Position numbers and translations under genes: made by a program. The notes below the pieces were generated by a model. It was not told where the DNA came from and made no database searches. It saw only the letters and a list, made by a program, of their open reading frames with translations. DNA of 40,915 nucleotides from Elusimicrobiota bacterium (GTDB lineage: Bacteria > Elusimicrobiota > Elusimicrobia > JACQPE01): contig JACPAN010000024.1 in NCBI GenBank assembly GCA_016180815.1, positions 1-40,915 on the forward strand, read 5' to 3'. Shown one piece after another: positions 8,894-17,701 of this stretch. Each line of letters opens with the position of its first letter. Within the stretch, counting starts at the first letter, position 1.

Positions 8894-11333
8894 GCTCGCC
8901 GAGCTTCTTTCCCCTGCGCCTTCGGATCAATGCCTGCTGCACAGGCATCTGAATCTGTTGGACATAACGCCGGATGGCTTGGCTTTGGGCATGGGCGGGG
9001 AAATCAGCGCGGCGTATGAGCTTTCGCCGCATCAAGACATTTTATTGATGAATGACGCGGGTCAGGCCCGGTTCATCGATGAAGCGGCGCTTGCGCTTGA
9101 ATCCTTGCCGGCCGGGGCCGCGGCTGTTTTTGTTGTTGACGTTCGGCCTGGGTCAATAACGGAGATTAAGCGCTTGGAACGATTGGCTCACGAATTGCCC
9201 AAGGAACAGGCCGCAATCGTTAAATCGAAGCATGAATTGTTTTCGCGGTCTGCGCGCAAAGAAAGAAAAACCCATCTTCTGCTTGGGCTTTATAACGGAA
9301 ATTTTCTCAAACTGCCTCTATTTCCACGCTTGGTGATGGACCCTGGCCAAGCATCAAGAGACGCCGGCAGAAAATTGGCGGAATTTAGGGATAGGTTCGT
9401 GGGGATGGAGTCCGTGGTTTTAGGGCGGCTCTCCGGCCTTAAGGCTTCGCATCGGCGGCTCGATGAGCATGAGTTGGCTGATTTTTACTGGCAACGCCTA
9501 AACCCGGATAAAGCCGGAGCCGGCTTGCGGCCTCCAAAATACAATTTACGCTTTTCTCATCGCTGCCAGTTGGCCGCGTCGGCCGGCAGTCATGGAAAAA
9601 CAGCGTTCGCTGTTGACGGCGTTTTCCATCAGGCGTTTTCGCTCTTCATGCTTGATGAAACAGTGCCGGCCGGAGGCATCGACCGCATGATCGCTCATCT
9701 GCCCGAAGGCTCGACGATTGTCATAACGGTTTTATCCCCGGATCATCAGGATTTTCTCGCCAGGTTAGATAGCGATATCCGGGGTTATTCCAGCCTTATG
9801 AGCGTAGGCGCGGGCAATCATCAGTTAAACCACAAAATTCGGGACCTTGATGAGCTTGCAGGCTTGGGCCACGGTTCCGGAACAAAGTTTTATATCGCGA
9901 GCTTGTTTGTATTGCTGCGCGACCATGACCAGGGCGTTTTGGCAAACAAAGCCTTGGAAATCATGATGGCGGCGAGAGAAACCTTGGGCGGGGAACTCGT
10001 GACCGAGGATTTTCTTCATTTGCGTTATTTTCTCGCGCAGTTGCCTAATGGAGCGATTCTGCCCATGCGACGGCATACGTTGACCGCCAATGCGGCCGCT
10101 TGCCTGCTTCCCCTGTCAGCGCCGTGGAAGGGAGCAGAGGGGCCGGGAGTCCTTTTTTACTCGAAAGAGCAGAACATGGTGAACCTTGACCCTTTTTGGG
10201 AAGGCTCGCCCAGGCATGGCATGGTGATCGGCTCAACCGGAAGCGGCAAAAGCTTCACCATGAATTATGTGGTATCGAGCCTCCTGGTCCAGGATCCAAA
10301 GACAAACTTTGTGGTGATCGACATGGGGGGCAGTTATAAACGATTGACCGGAATTTTAGGAGGGGATTATTTCGAGATTGAGCCTTCCGGAAACTGCGCG
10401 ATCAGCCCGTTTCCTCCCAAGGAAGCCATGATCGGGGTGGACGGCGCCCCGGACGCCGATTTGCTGGGCTGCTTGCGTCTGTTAATCCAGAAAATGTTGA
10501 TCCGGCCGGTTGATCAAATTGAAAAGCACTTGATTGAGACCGGCATAACGAGGCTTTATCAGAGCGCGAACGTGCATGCCCCGCTATTGGGAGATTTCGT
10601 GGATACCATGGCGGCTTTGGGATTGGAGGACGCGGATTGCGGCCCAGCGCGCCATATCGCCAATGAGCTCAGGCTCTACACCAAGGGCGGTTACGGCAAT
10701 ATTCTAAACGCTCCCTCGACAATTCGGCCCTTCGAGAAGCGTCTGACGGTTTTTGATTTGGCCAGGCTTAAGCAGCACCCTGAGCTTCAGGCGCCGCTGA
10801 TCTTCATGATTTCTCTCGGACTATCCAAAACTCTCAAGGACCCCGGCCAGAAAAAAGTCGTGATTATCGACGAGGGCTGGGAGTTTTTTGACGATGACGC
10901 TTCTTCGGAACTGGTTTCGAGGCTTTATCGAACGGCTAGAAAATTCAACGGGCTCATTATCTCCGTATCCCAGAGCCCCAAGGACTTCATCAAAAGCAAG
11001 GCGTCCACGGCCATGATCGCCAATTCTTTCTGGAAGATGTTTTTGCGTCTGGACATGGGTCATGACACGCTGGGCGCTTTCGGTCTCAATTCAAGGCAAA
11101 TCGAAGCTGTGCGGCGCCTTGAAACAAGAAGGCGGTCCTTTGCCGAGCTGTTTGTGGTGTTCGGAGAACACTCGCGCACGCTCAGGCTTAATCCCAGTTC
11201 GCTCGAATATTGGATTGCGACGACCAATGCCGAAGACTGCGCCGTGGAGGAACGATTGAAAAGCCAAAAAGGCGCGATGAATAGGCTTGATTTTTTGAGC
11301 GAGCTGGCCCTGATGGAGCCTGTGGAGGTTTAG
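8886..11333 (+). CDS. virB4-like: VirB4/TraC-family conjugative ATPase
   Basis: The 815-aa product matches the usual VirB4/TraC length. Residues ~1-430 form the variable N-terminal membrane-associated half. The C-terminal RecA-like motor has Walker A GSTGSGKSFT near residue 449 and Walker B VVIIDEGWEFF near 658, followed by the family-typical LYRTARKFNGLIISVSQSP. VirB4 powers pilus assembly and substrate transfer at the inner membrane. The gene overlaps VirB3 upstream. Its TAG stop (11331-11333) overlaps the stop of a reverse-strand gene, interrupting an otherwise unidirectional operon. Confidence 0.93.
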   Translation: MSKLAELLSPAPSDQCLLHRHLNLLDITPDGLALGMGGEISAAYELSPHQDILLMNDAGQARFIDEAALALESLPAGAAAVFVVDVRPGSITEIKRLERLAHELPKEQAAIVKSKHELFSRSARKERKTHLLLGLYNGNFLKLPLFPRLVMDPGQASRDAGRKLAEFRDRFVGMESVVLGRLSGLKASHRRLDEHELADFYWQRLNPDKAGAGLRPPKYNLRFSHRCQLAASAGSHGKTAFAVDGVFHQAFSLFMLDETVPAGGIDRMIAHLPEGSTIVITVLSPDHQDFLARLDSDIRGYSSLMSVGAGNHQLNHKIRDLDELAGLGHGSGTKFYIASLFVLLRDHDQGVLANKALEIMMAARETLGGELVTEDFLHLRYFLAQLPNGAILPMRRHTLTANAAACLLPLSAPWKGAEGPGVLFYSKEQNMVNLDPFWEGSPRHGMVIGSTGSGKSFTMNYVVSSLLVQDPKTNFVVIDMGGSYKRLTGILGGDYFEIEPSGNCAISPFPPKEAMIGVDGAPDADLLGCLRLLIQKMLIRPVDQIEKHLIETGITRLYQSANVHAPLLGDFVDTMAALGLEDADCGPARHIANELRLYTKGGYGNILNAPSTIRPFEKRLTVFDLARLKQHPELQAPLIFMISLGLSKTLKDPGQKKVVIIDEGWEFFDDDASSELVSRLYRTARKFNGLIISVSQSPKDFIKSKASTAMIANSFWKMFLRLDMGHDTLGAFGLNSRQIEAVRRLETRRRSFAELFVVFGEHSRTLRLNPSSLEYWIATTNAEDCAVEERLKSQKGAMNRLDFLSELALMEPVEV

Positions 11334-11647
11334 GTGGAAGGGAAAACCGTTACTTCGAGTTTTTGGAGCCGCTCTTTATGCTCTTCGTGTTTGGCTTCCT
11401 CCACTGTCCAAACCTTATTAAGCTCCGTATTAACGATCCGTCGCACTTCTTCTGTCGATGGACGTTTGGCTAACTCCGCTTTGAGTTCTTCTTTCGCTTC
11501 TTTGAGTTCTTCTTTGGTAGCCAACTCAGCCTTTAGGCGGCCGACGAGTCTATTTTCAAGGCTCTCCGTGGTCCGTTCAAGAATTTCCTGGAAGGCTTTG
11601 AGATTTAATGCCTGGCGGGGAGGATTCTTTTCTTTTTTCTTTTTCAT
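11330..11647 (-). CDS. Reverse-strand Glu/Lys-rich coiled-coil protein embedded in the T4SS operon
   Basis: The 105-aa product starts MKKKKEKNPPRQAL and is mostly charged heptad-like helix (ELATKEELKEAKEELKAEL, then EEAKHEEHKERLQKLEV). Low complexity explains why the opposite strand is also open, as Ser/Leu/Phe-rich nonsense, across this stretch. The gene is convergent with and overlaps the VirB4 stop, and is divergent from VirB6. A -10 consensus lies 14 bases before its ATG (separate entry). No function is recognised. Similar short coiled-coil proteins often appear as mobile or toxin-linked accessory genes, but that is inference. Confidence 0.65.
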   Translation of the reverse strand: MKKKKEKNPPRQALNLKAFQEILERTTESLENRLVGRLKAELATKEELKEAKEELKAELAKRPSTEEVRRIVNTELNKVWTVEEAKHEEHKERLQKLEVTVFPST

Positions 11648-11670
11648 CGGCGTACGCCGCTATTATACCA
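11648..11670 (-). promoter_or_regulatory. Extended -10 promoter plus perfect palindrome for the embedded reverse gene
   Basis: On the minus strand TGGTATAAT (11670 down to 11662) is an extended -10 element, with a perfect TATAAT. Only 14 bases separate it from ATG 11647, so the transcript would start about 7 bases before the start codon with no ribosome site: a near-leaderless message. The perfect 12-bp palindrome CGGCGTACGCCG (11649-11660) covers the expected start point and could be an operator. No good -35 is visible, as expected for extended -10 promoters. Confidence 0.5.
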
Positions 11671-11690
11671 CCGGCGTTTGCATCGGCGCT

Positions 11691-13295
11691 TTGTTAGCTC
11701 TGGCATCGCCGTCTTCCTGGGCGCTATTGGACGGCGTTGTTTCCGGGGCCCGGGCGTCGAAGGATTTTGTTCATCAACGCGTCGTGGAGAATCATCTCTT
11801 TCAGCTTATCGTCGCGGCCAAGAAAAATTACGACGCCTCGGTTCGAATTTATAAAGAAATGAAGCGGTTGAACGAAGGGAAGGGCATCGTTAAAAACGTG
11901 GCCTCGGACCTTGGGGCCAAGGCTAAAGCCATGGCCCAGGATGAAAAATCGACGATGGCAGGGGAATTTGCCTACCGGCATGACTCGGGACTGGACCGCC
12001 TGCTCTGGAATATGGATGAGAAAACCAGGAATTTCGTGGCGGTCAAAGGCATGGCCGCTTTCGGCTTCATGGACAATGTCAATCAAAAATCGGCTGAATA
12101 CGCGGGCGCGATTAAAACGCAGGCCGCTCTTTTGGCGGCAAGGGCTGGCCGAGGGAAATTAGGCCGGGAAGAAGGAGTCAAAATCGCTGCCGGCGCGAAA
12201 ACAGCCACGGATCAGGCCCTGGGTCTGGGGCTTCAGGGAAATTCGGACGCGGTTGAGGCCTTGAACCAGCTTGTTCTTTTTGAACTAGCCCGCCAGGCAG
12301 ACGATAAGAACGCCCGAGTCAACAGAGAAAAGGCGTTGGCGGAAATCGTTTCTTTTTTTGAAGACAGTAACGGGTTATCGCGCCAAATGCGGGCGAGCCT
12401 CGAGGCGACCCGGCTGTTGAACGCGCCCGCCGCTTTTCTGGAGACCAGGCGTTCAGTGACAAGCCTCGCGCTCGCGTTTTTGGGTTTGGTTTTAACCGCG
12501 GGCTTGATATGGGAGTTTGCCCAGACCGGGATGTTCAGGCTGCCGCCTCCTGTTCTGGGCCTTCCCCTGGCGCTTGTCTTGTTTGGTTTTGCCGCGTATC
12601 AGGAACTGATGGCCTCTTTCGCCATCATCATCAACGCGGCCGAGGAGACCATCACGCCTTTGGGCCAGGTTGTGGCAGCTTTCGGGGAGCGGCCGGTGCA
12701 AAAAGGCTTGGCTTCCGTGCTGGTCAAATCCATGGTTGCCTGGCATTTGGGTTCGGCCAAAGACATTTTTTCTTTCGGAGTCGAAGGCTTGGGCGGGTTT
12801 TTGTCCGGCGGCTTCGCTCTTTGTTCGGTCGTCGTGCTTCAGCTTTTCTTTTGGGTCCGCTACGCGTTTTTCGCTTTGCTTTACGTCATGGGACCGCTTA
12901 TGATCGCGTTGTCGCTTTATGAGCCTTTAAGAAGGTTGACGTTTGGATGGCTGCTCAGCACGCTTGAGGTCGGGTTGTGGGGCATCGGCATGAAAATACT
13001 GATGGCAATCACGACGTTTTCAAGTGTGGAGACGCTGTTGGACCCCGCCAAGGGAAGCGTCGGGGTTGTGGCCGGCGTATTGATTGTCAATCTCATTTTT
13101 TTGGCCTTTAGCGTATGCTCGCCGTTCTTTATTCATTCCATTTTATCGGGCGGCATAAGCCAAATGAAGCCGGTGGGCGCGATCGCCGGCGCGGCATTGA
13201 GCCCTGCGGCCGCGGCCGCAGGCTTGGCGGGGTCGCCGGTCAGGCAAATCTATAAGAACGCGGACAATTGGATTCGCCGGGGTTTTAAAAAATGA
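11691..13295 (+). CDS. virB6-like: VirB6/TrbL-like polytopic T4SS protein with long helical N-terminal domain
   Basis: The frame is open from 11334, but everything before ~11650 is antisense to the reverse-strand gene. A signal-like stretch (TTGVCIGALLALASPSSWA) spans 11667-11723. No ATG or GTG precedes it, so TTG 11691 is a placeholder and the start is unresolved. After the signal come ~240 helical soluble residues (IVAAKKNYDASVRIYKEMK), in the style of VirB5/TrbJ. Five or six membrane helices follow, as in VirB6/TrbL (LALAFLGLVLTAGLIWEFA, FFALLYVMGPLMIALSLYE, GVLIVNLIFLAFSVCSPFF). VirB6 forms the inner-membrane pore base. The stop overlaps the next gene (ATGA). Confidence 0.75.
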   Translation: MLALASPSSWALLDGVVSGARASKDFVHQRVVENHLFQLIVAAKKNYDASVRIYKEMKRLNEGKGIVKNVASDLGAKAKAMAQDEKSTMAGEFAYRHDSGLDRLLWNMDEKTRNFVAVKGMAAFGFMDNVNQKSAEYAGAIKTQAALLAARAGRGKLGREEGVKIAAGAKTATDQALGLGLQGNSDAVEALNQLVLFELARQADDKNARVNREKALAEIVSFFEDSNGLSRQMRASLEATRLLNAPAAFLETRRSVTSLALAFLGLVLTAGLIWEFAQTGMFRLPPPVLGLPLALVLFGFAAYQELMASFAIIINAAEETITPLGQVVAAFGERPVQKGLASVLVKSMVAWHLGSAKDIFSFGVEGLGGFLSGGFALCSVVVLQLFFWVRYAFFALLYVMGPLMIALSLYEPLRRLTFGWLLSTLEVGLWGIGMKILMAITTFSSVETLLDPAKGSVGVVAGVLIVNLIFLAFSVCSPFFIHSILSGGISQMKPVGAIAGAALSPAAAAAGLAGSPVRQIYKNADNWIRRGFKK

Positions 13296-13882
13296 TTAGG
13301 ATTATCCCCGCCTTCGCGAAATCATCAAAAAGCCGGGGTCGGCAGGAGAGTTTTCTGGACTTGATCGAACTTAACGTTTTTTTCCGGCGGACTGTTTTTA
13401 CGGGAACTTTGGCGATGGGTATTGCCGCCGGGGCTTTGGCTTGGGCGCTTATTTTTAAGACGCCGGAAGTTTATTTCATCAGTCCGGCGGGAGACGCTAA
13501 AAGAATGGGCCAGAATGAGGCTGCCTCCCAGGAATTGGCCCGGTTCGCGAGAGGCGCCCTGGCCCTCATTTATGAACATGAGCCCCTAAGCAGGCAGGAG
13601 CGATTAACGCATTGCGAAAGCCTTTGTGCGGCGGGCCTGCTTCTTAAAATCCGGGCTGAAGTTTTGACCGAAGACTCGTTCCGGCGATTTATCGTCAGAA
13701 AATTAACCATTAAAGAAACTGGACCCCGCCTTTTTGAGGCGGCTTTTGAGGGAATGAGCGTTGCCGGAAGCCTGATGGGCAATTCGGAATCGAAGCAGGA
13801 GGCGGCAGTGACCTTGGTCATTAAACAAATAGAGCGTACTGCGGAAAATCCACATGGCTTACTCTTGGAAGACATTCGCTAA
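13292..13882 (+). CDS. VirB8/TraE-like assembly protein
   Basis: The 196-aa product has a short cytoplasmic N-terminus, one membrane helix around residues 38-56 (GTLAMGIAAGALAWALIF), and a ~140-residue periplasmic domain. This single-pass NTF2-like layout, and the place directly after VirB6, are those of VirB8/TraE. The sequence match itself is weak. Two cysteines (HCESLCAAG) could form a disulfide. ATG 13292 overlaps the VirB6 stop by four bases, and the gene overlaps the next by 29 bases. Confidence 0.55.
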   Translation: MIRIIPAFAKSSKSRGRQESFLDLIELNVFFRRTVFTGTLAMGIAAGALAWALIFKTPEVYFISPAGDAKRMGQNEAASQELARFARGALALIYEHEPLSRQERLTHCESLCAAGLLLKIRAEVLTEDSFRRFIVRKLTIKETGPRLFEAAFEGMSVAGSLMGNSESKQEAAVTLVIKQIERTAENPHGLLLEDIR

Positions 13883-14561
13883 AACAATTTTTTATGGCAT
13901 CGCTTTGGCGGCCGTTGTCTTGGGCGTTTTCGCGATGAACTTGATCAAGAAGCGGGACCAAGCTTCAAGGAGTCCGCTGCGGCACCATGTTTATGAATTA
14001 ACCAAGGAGTCTTTGGCGCCATTGGTCGCCAAGACGTTGGATTTGCATCGAGGGCCATTGAGTGGGAATGCGTTTCCAAAAGCAGGCGGCGCGAAAAAAG
14101 GTTCATTCGCCGGTTTGAGAGCAGAGGCTTTGCCCGAAAGCGCGAGTTTCGGACAAAATACGGTCCAATCCGCAACCCGCGTTTACCGTGTTGCCACGGA
14201 CGGCTTATGGGAATGGCTCGATGTGCTAAGGCGCGATCCCAAGCGAGAGCTGTTGATGAGCGAATTTTCTTGGCGCATGGGCAGAATCGTTTTTTATGAG
14301 ATGAGTCCCGGCGGATTGGTTTCTTTTGAGTTGGTCAACGAAACCGGGAAAGACGCTTATCTTCCGGAAATTTTATGCGGCAATTGCCCCGGGCCGGCCG
14401 GCGTTTATATGGAGAGGCGCGTCCTTGAGCCCGGAACCCGGTCGGTCGGGATTATGAAAGTCGCGAACATCGCCGAACTTAAGCGGCTTGATCTTGTGGT
14501 CAAAGCCGCTAATTGCAAGGCGGCAAAGCTGCGCTTGGAGGTGCCCCGGTGGGTGTTTTAA
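13854..14561 (+). CDS. T4SS envelope protein in the VirB9/TraK position
   Basis: The 235-aa product has one N-terminal membrane helix (TIFYGIALAAVVLGVFAMNL), then a periplasmic region ending in a beta-rich domain (IVFYEMSPGGLVSFELVNE, then LEPGTRSVGIMKVANI). A CGNC pair and a late Cys may form disulfides. Gene order between a VirB8-like and a VirB10-like protein suggests VirB9/TraK, and the final domain would suit an outer-membrane-complex partner. The uncleaved N-terminal anchor is unlike classical VirB9, so the name is positional only. Confidence 0.45.
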   Translation: MAYSWKTFAKTIFYGIALAAVVLGVFAMNLIKKRDQASRSPLRHHVYELTKESLAPLVAKTLDLHRGPLSGNAFPKAGGAKKGSFAGLRAEALPESASFGQNTVQSATRVYRVATDGLWEWLDVLRRDPKRELLMSEFSWRMGRIVFYEMSPGGLVSFELVNETGKDAYLPEILCGNCPGPAGVYMERRVLEPGTRSVGIMKVANIAELKRLDLVVKAANCKAAKLRLEVPRWVF

Positions 14562-15199
14562 CCTGGATGACTTTAGTCGGCGCGTTATGCGCGCATGCCG
14601 CGGCGCCCGCGCCATTTCTTCCGACCGGCTCATTGCTTCGAGTCGTGGTGAACCATTCCATTTATTCGTACAACCTGGACGTCCCGGTCATCGCCGAGTT
14701 GGAAAGCGACGCGCAATACTGCCAACCCCTGGAAAACCAGGAGTGTTACGGCGTGGTTTTGCCCAGAAAAACAAAGATTTTAGGCAGGGCCTTGATTCTT
14801 AAATCACACAATAGGGTCAATGTCGAGTTTTATGGGGCTGTTTTGCCGGATGGACGCGAGATAATCATCTCCGGATTAGCCCTGTCGCCGGATGGCTCCG
14901 CAGGGCTGATCGGCAAAGTGAGGCGGCACAAGGATTCCATGGTCGCGTCCGCTGCCCTCAAAGGAGCGTTGACAGGCGCGGCAGCGGCCAGCGCCGGAGA
15001 AAACCCTGTTGCGGCAGGCGCGGCGGATTCCCTGGCTCTTGAAGCGGCCAAGGAAGTCGATCTCGCTCGGGAAAAAGTGGACACATCCATCGAAACGCCG
15101 CCATTCGCCCGCGCCCTGATCTATCTTCTCCAGCGAATAGAAATCCCGGCCGAGGCGCCGCCGGAGCGCCGTGATAAACAAGAGGGAGGGAAACGTTGA
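14549..15199 (+). CDS. virB10-like: Short VirB10/TraB/TrbI-like outer-complex protein
   Basis: GTG 14549 has GGAGGTG six bases upstream and gives a clean signal peptide (MGVLTWMTLVGALCAHA), so it is preferred over the longer frame from 14513. The 216-aa product holds the VirB10 C-terminal signature: LPTGSLLRVVVNHSIYS, DVPVIAELESD, GVVLPRKTKILGRAL, FYGAVLPDGREIIISG and GSAGLIGKV. Classical VirB10 is longer and has a cytoplasmic tail, membrane helix and Pro-rich rod; this copy has only the outer-complex domain behind a signal peptide. It overlaps its neighbours at both ends. Confidence 0.7.
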   Translation: MGVLTWMTLVGALCAHAAAPAPFLPTGSLLRVVVNHSIYSYNLDVPVIAELESDAQYCQPLENQECYGVVLPRKTKILGRALILKSHNRVNVEFYGAVLPDGREIIISGLALSPDGSAGLIGKVRRHKDSMVASAALKGALTGAAAASAGENPVAAGAADSLALEAAKEVDLAREKVDTSIETPPFARALIYLLQRIEIPAEAPPERRDKQEGGKR

Positions 15200-15900
15200 T
15201 GCAATCCAAAAATTTTTTGATGAAACTGGTGGCACTCGATGCGGAAATTTTTCAAGGGGACGCCGCTCATGTTCAAAACGGCGACGGGTTCAACCACGAT
15301 TCGTACGATGGGCCCGGCAGGGATGATTTTAAGGGGACCGATCAAGAGTGCGGCGTTGATGAGGCTTCGGTTTTCCGCAGGGCCAGGACTCTGCTTGAGT
15401 CTTTTGGCGGCGGCCTCGGCAATGCTTTGGTGGTCCCCCGCGGGCTCTCCCTCCCTGAGCTGGGCAAGCGCGCGCTTGAGTTTGTCCTTGCCGCGGAGAT
15501 GGCTTCGGAGGAGGCGCTTGGCATGGTTTACAGGCTTGATCCGGGCAAGAGAAAAATCGGCCAGCGTTTTCTGCGGGAGGGCCTGGCCATTGAGCTTGAC
15601 GGAGTGAGCATGGTGTCCGGGGCCCCGCTTGTCGCCATCCACATCGTTAATTGGATGACGCATGAGTTCAATATCGCAGGGCTCAATGTTTCCACGCGAT
15701 GGGACGGAGTTCCCAGCCGCCATTACGGCCGCAAGTCCGTGAGCCCGCAAGGCGAAAGTTGGGTTTATTGCCGCCTGGAAACCTGCCAACGCGCCTTTGA
15801 GGTCGAGCTTATTCTTGGAGAGAAGGGGGGCAAAAAAAGGAACATGATGGCGAAATTTTATGTGGAGGCCTGTCCGCGTGGCGTTTTTGGAAACGATTGA
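15199..15900 (+). CDS. Unknown soluble protein between VirB10 and VirD4
   Basis: ATG 15199 overlaps the upstream TGA (TGATG) and has GGAGGG seven bases before it. The 233-aa product has no signal peptide or membrane helix, so it should be cytoplasmic. The middle is helical (LPELGKRALEFVLAAEMAS), and the C-terminal half is beta-rich (GVSMVSGAPLVAIHIVNWM, then WVYCRLETCQRAFEVEL). No relaxase HUH or Tyr motif is seen. Codon use and gene overlaps on both sides show it is real. Being fixed next to the coupling protein hints at a T4SS accessory or substrate-recruitment role. I do not recognise the family. Confidence 0.7.
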   Translation: MQSKNFLMKLVALDAEIFQGDAAHVQNGDGFNHDSYDGPGRDDFKGTDQECGVDEASVFRRARTLLESFGGGLGNALVVPRGLSLPELGKRALEFVLAAEMASEEALGMVYRLDPGKRKIGQRFLREGLAIELDGVSMVSGAPLVAIHIVNWMTHEFNIAGLNVSTRWDGVPSRHYGRKSVSPQGESWVYCRLETCQRAFEVELILGEKGGKKRNMMAKFYVEACPRGVFGND

Positions 15901-17701
15901 ACGCGTTTTGCGCCGGGGGCTCATCCTCGGTACGCTCTTTTTTATCGCGGTTTTGGCGAACTTTCTCTGGCAGCCTAAGGCAAACCAAGAGCTTGCCGTC
16001 ATCGCGGCGTTAGCGGCTCTGGGCATGAGCAAATGGCCGGTCGGGGAAATCTGTTTCGCTTTAGCCTTGAGCCTTGGGGCGCGTTTTGTGCTGGACAATC
16101 TTTTTTTCAGGCGCCTTTTTCTGGAATTTTTTGAGCATTTGCCATTCGACCTGCCTCCTCAACGGCTTTCCTTATGGCAGGAGGGGTTGATTCCTCTTGG
16201 ACTGGGAATGACGGCGATGTTTTTTTACTCCCTCGGCAAGGGGCAAAGAGTTTATTATCACGGCCGCCGGTTCATCAAAAACATTAAAGCCGAGGGCGAC
16301 TTTATCCTGGGGCGTTGCTTGCGCGACAAGGGTTGGCGGCGCCTGCTATTGGAATGGAAAGTATTGACGATTTCGCCCGCGGTTCGGCCCGGGCATGTTT
16401 TGACTTTAGGCTCAACCGGCAGCGGCAAAACCCAGTTTCTTTTTTCCCAGGCTATCCAGGACATGAAGCGCGGCATACCGGTCGTTTTTGTGGAGTTTAA
16501 AGGAAACAAAAAGGACTACGAGATGTTCCGTTTGTTGGCAAGAGAAGCCGGCAGGGAAAAGGACCTGCTCTATTTTAACGTCGCCGATCCGCAATCAATG
16601 AAATTTAACCCGATTCATCTTGCCAAATGCGACCGGGATTCGGTGACGCTGGGTAACTTAGTCGTGCGGGCCATCGGAAGGGAGCCCATCCTGGGCAAAG
16701 ACAGCGAACACTACCAAGCGCTTGACTTGGCCAAGGTGGAAGACGCCGCCGCGCTTTTCCTCATGACGGGGAAAGCCTTTACGCTGGAAGACTTTTACCA
16801 TTACTTTTCCAGCGAACCGGCCCGTAACAAAGTCTTTACGTTGGCGGGCGACGGCCGTCTTGAGGAGGAGGTTCGAGCCAGGTTGGAAGAAAACAAGACG
16901 GATAACTCGGCGCTGACCAGCCATCTGAGACCCTGGGTTAAGGGAGAAATTGCGCGAGCCATTAATGCGAACAATCCGGAAATCACGATTGAAGGGATTT
17001 TTAAAGAGAACAAGCTGGCGTTAATTTCGTTCCCATTCGGCAAATACCGCATCCAGGCCCAGCGTTTCGGCCGCATGATCCTGGCCCAGATTTTGCTTTA
17101 TGCCCAGCAGCGGCAATCGCAGGGTGGAGGAAACCCCGCGAGCGTCTATTTGGATGAAATCGGAAAATATCCGAACGAGGATCTCACCGCGCTGTTGACA
17201 ACAGCCAGGGAAGCTGATGTCTGGATTACGGTCGCCTGTCAGAATCTTTATCAACTTAAAAACGTTCCGGATGCGGACCCGGATGCCTTCATCGCGGACG
17301 TTATTTCTTGCACCAGAACCAAAGTCATCTTTGACGCGCCCCATCCGGGCGAGGCCGAGCTTTTCGCCAAGATGATGGGCACTGAAACCACCGAGCGCAA
17401 AACGTGGCAGTCCACATCCGGGCTTTTTGGTCGTTCCACGGGCTTGGAAAATGTGCGGTTGACCGAGGAATTCATCATTCACCCCAATTTGTTGAAGGAA
17501 ATGAAGCCCTTCCGGGCCGCGGTGATAACCGCGGGACAGAAACCGGCGCTGATTGCCACGCCTCAGCTTTACTTGGCGTTTCAGGGCGCGAGGCTTAATG
17601 CCGTCGCTTCTCCTGAGGCCGCGGAAAACAAAATCGAGGGGCTCAATTTGAGGGAAGCCGCTTGCGGCGCCAGGTCGAACGGAAAACTTCAGGTGCTGTG
17701 A
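15878..17701 (+). CDS. virD4-like: VirD4/TraD/TraG-family coupling ATPase
   Basis: GTG 15878 has GGAGG nine bases upstream; the alternative ATG 15860 lacks a ribosome site. From 15878 the product is 607 aa. Hydrophobic segments lie in the first ~120 residues (LILGTLFFIAVLANFLW, LIPLGLGMTAMFFYSL). Walker A GSTGSGKT is near residue 178 and Walker B ASVYLDEIGKYP near 421, followed by TAREADVWITVACQNLYQL, the TraD/TraG/VirD4 pattern. Coupling proteins recruit the relaxase-DNA complex to the channel. No relaxase is seen nearby. The 3' end overlaps the XRE gene (TGATG). Confidence 0.9.
   Translation: MAFLETIERVLRRGLILGTLFFIAVLANFLWQPKANQELAVIAALAALGMSKWPVGEICFALALSLGARFVLDNLFFRRLFLEFFEHLPFDLPPQRLSLWQEGLIPLGLGMTAMFFYSLGKGQRVYYHGRRFIKNIKAEGDFILGRCLRDKGWRRLLLEWKVLTISPAVRPGHVLTLGSTGSGKTQFLFSQAIQDMKRGIPVVFVEFKGNKKDYEMFRLLAREAGREKDLLYFNVADPQSMKFNPIHLAKCDRDSVTLGNLVVRAIGREPILGKDSEHYQALDLAKVEDAAALFLMTGKAFTLEDFYHYFSSEPARNKVFTLAGDGRLEEEVRARLEENKTDNSALTSHLRPWVKGEIARAINANNPEITIEGIFKENKLALISFPFGKYRIQAQRFGRMILAQILLYAQQRQSQGGGNPASVYLDEIGKYPNEDLTALLTTAREADVWITVACQNLYQLKNVPDADPDAFIADVISCTRTKVIFDAPHPGEAELFAKMMGTETTERKTWQSTSGLFGRSTGLENVRLTEEFIIHPNLLKEMKPFRAAVITAGQKPALIATPQLYLAFQGARLNAVASPEAAENKIEGLNLREAACGARSNGKLQVL

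Noticed and set aside
11334-11640. Plus-strand extension of the VirB6 frame
   Set aside because: Ser/Leu/Phe-rich antisense of a Glu/Lys-rich coiled-coil gene; no signal peptide or domain in it.
15121-16098. Long minus-strand open frame (325 codons)
   Set aside because: Opposite to well-coupled plus-strand T4SS genes with ribosome sites and sensible protein motifs; its product is low-complexity and basic.
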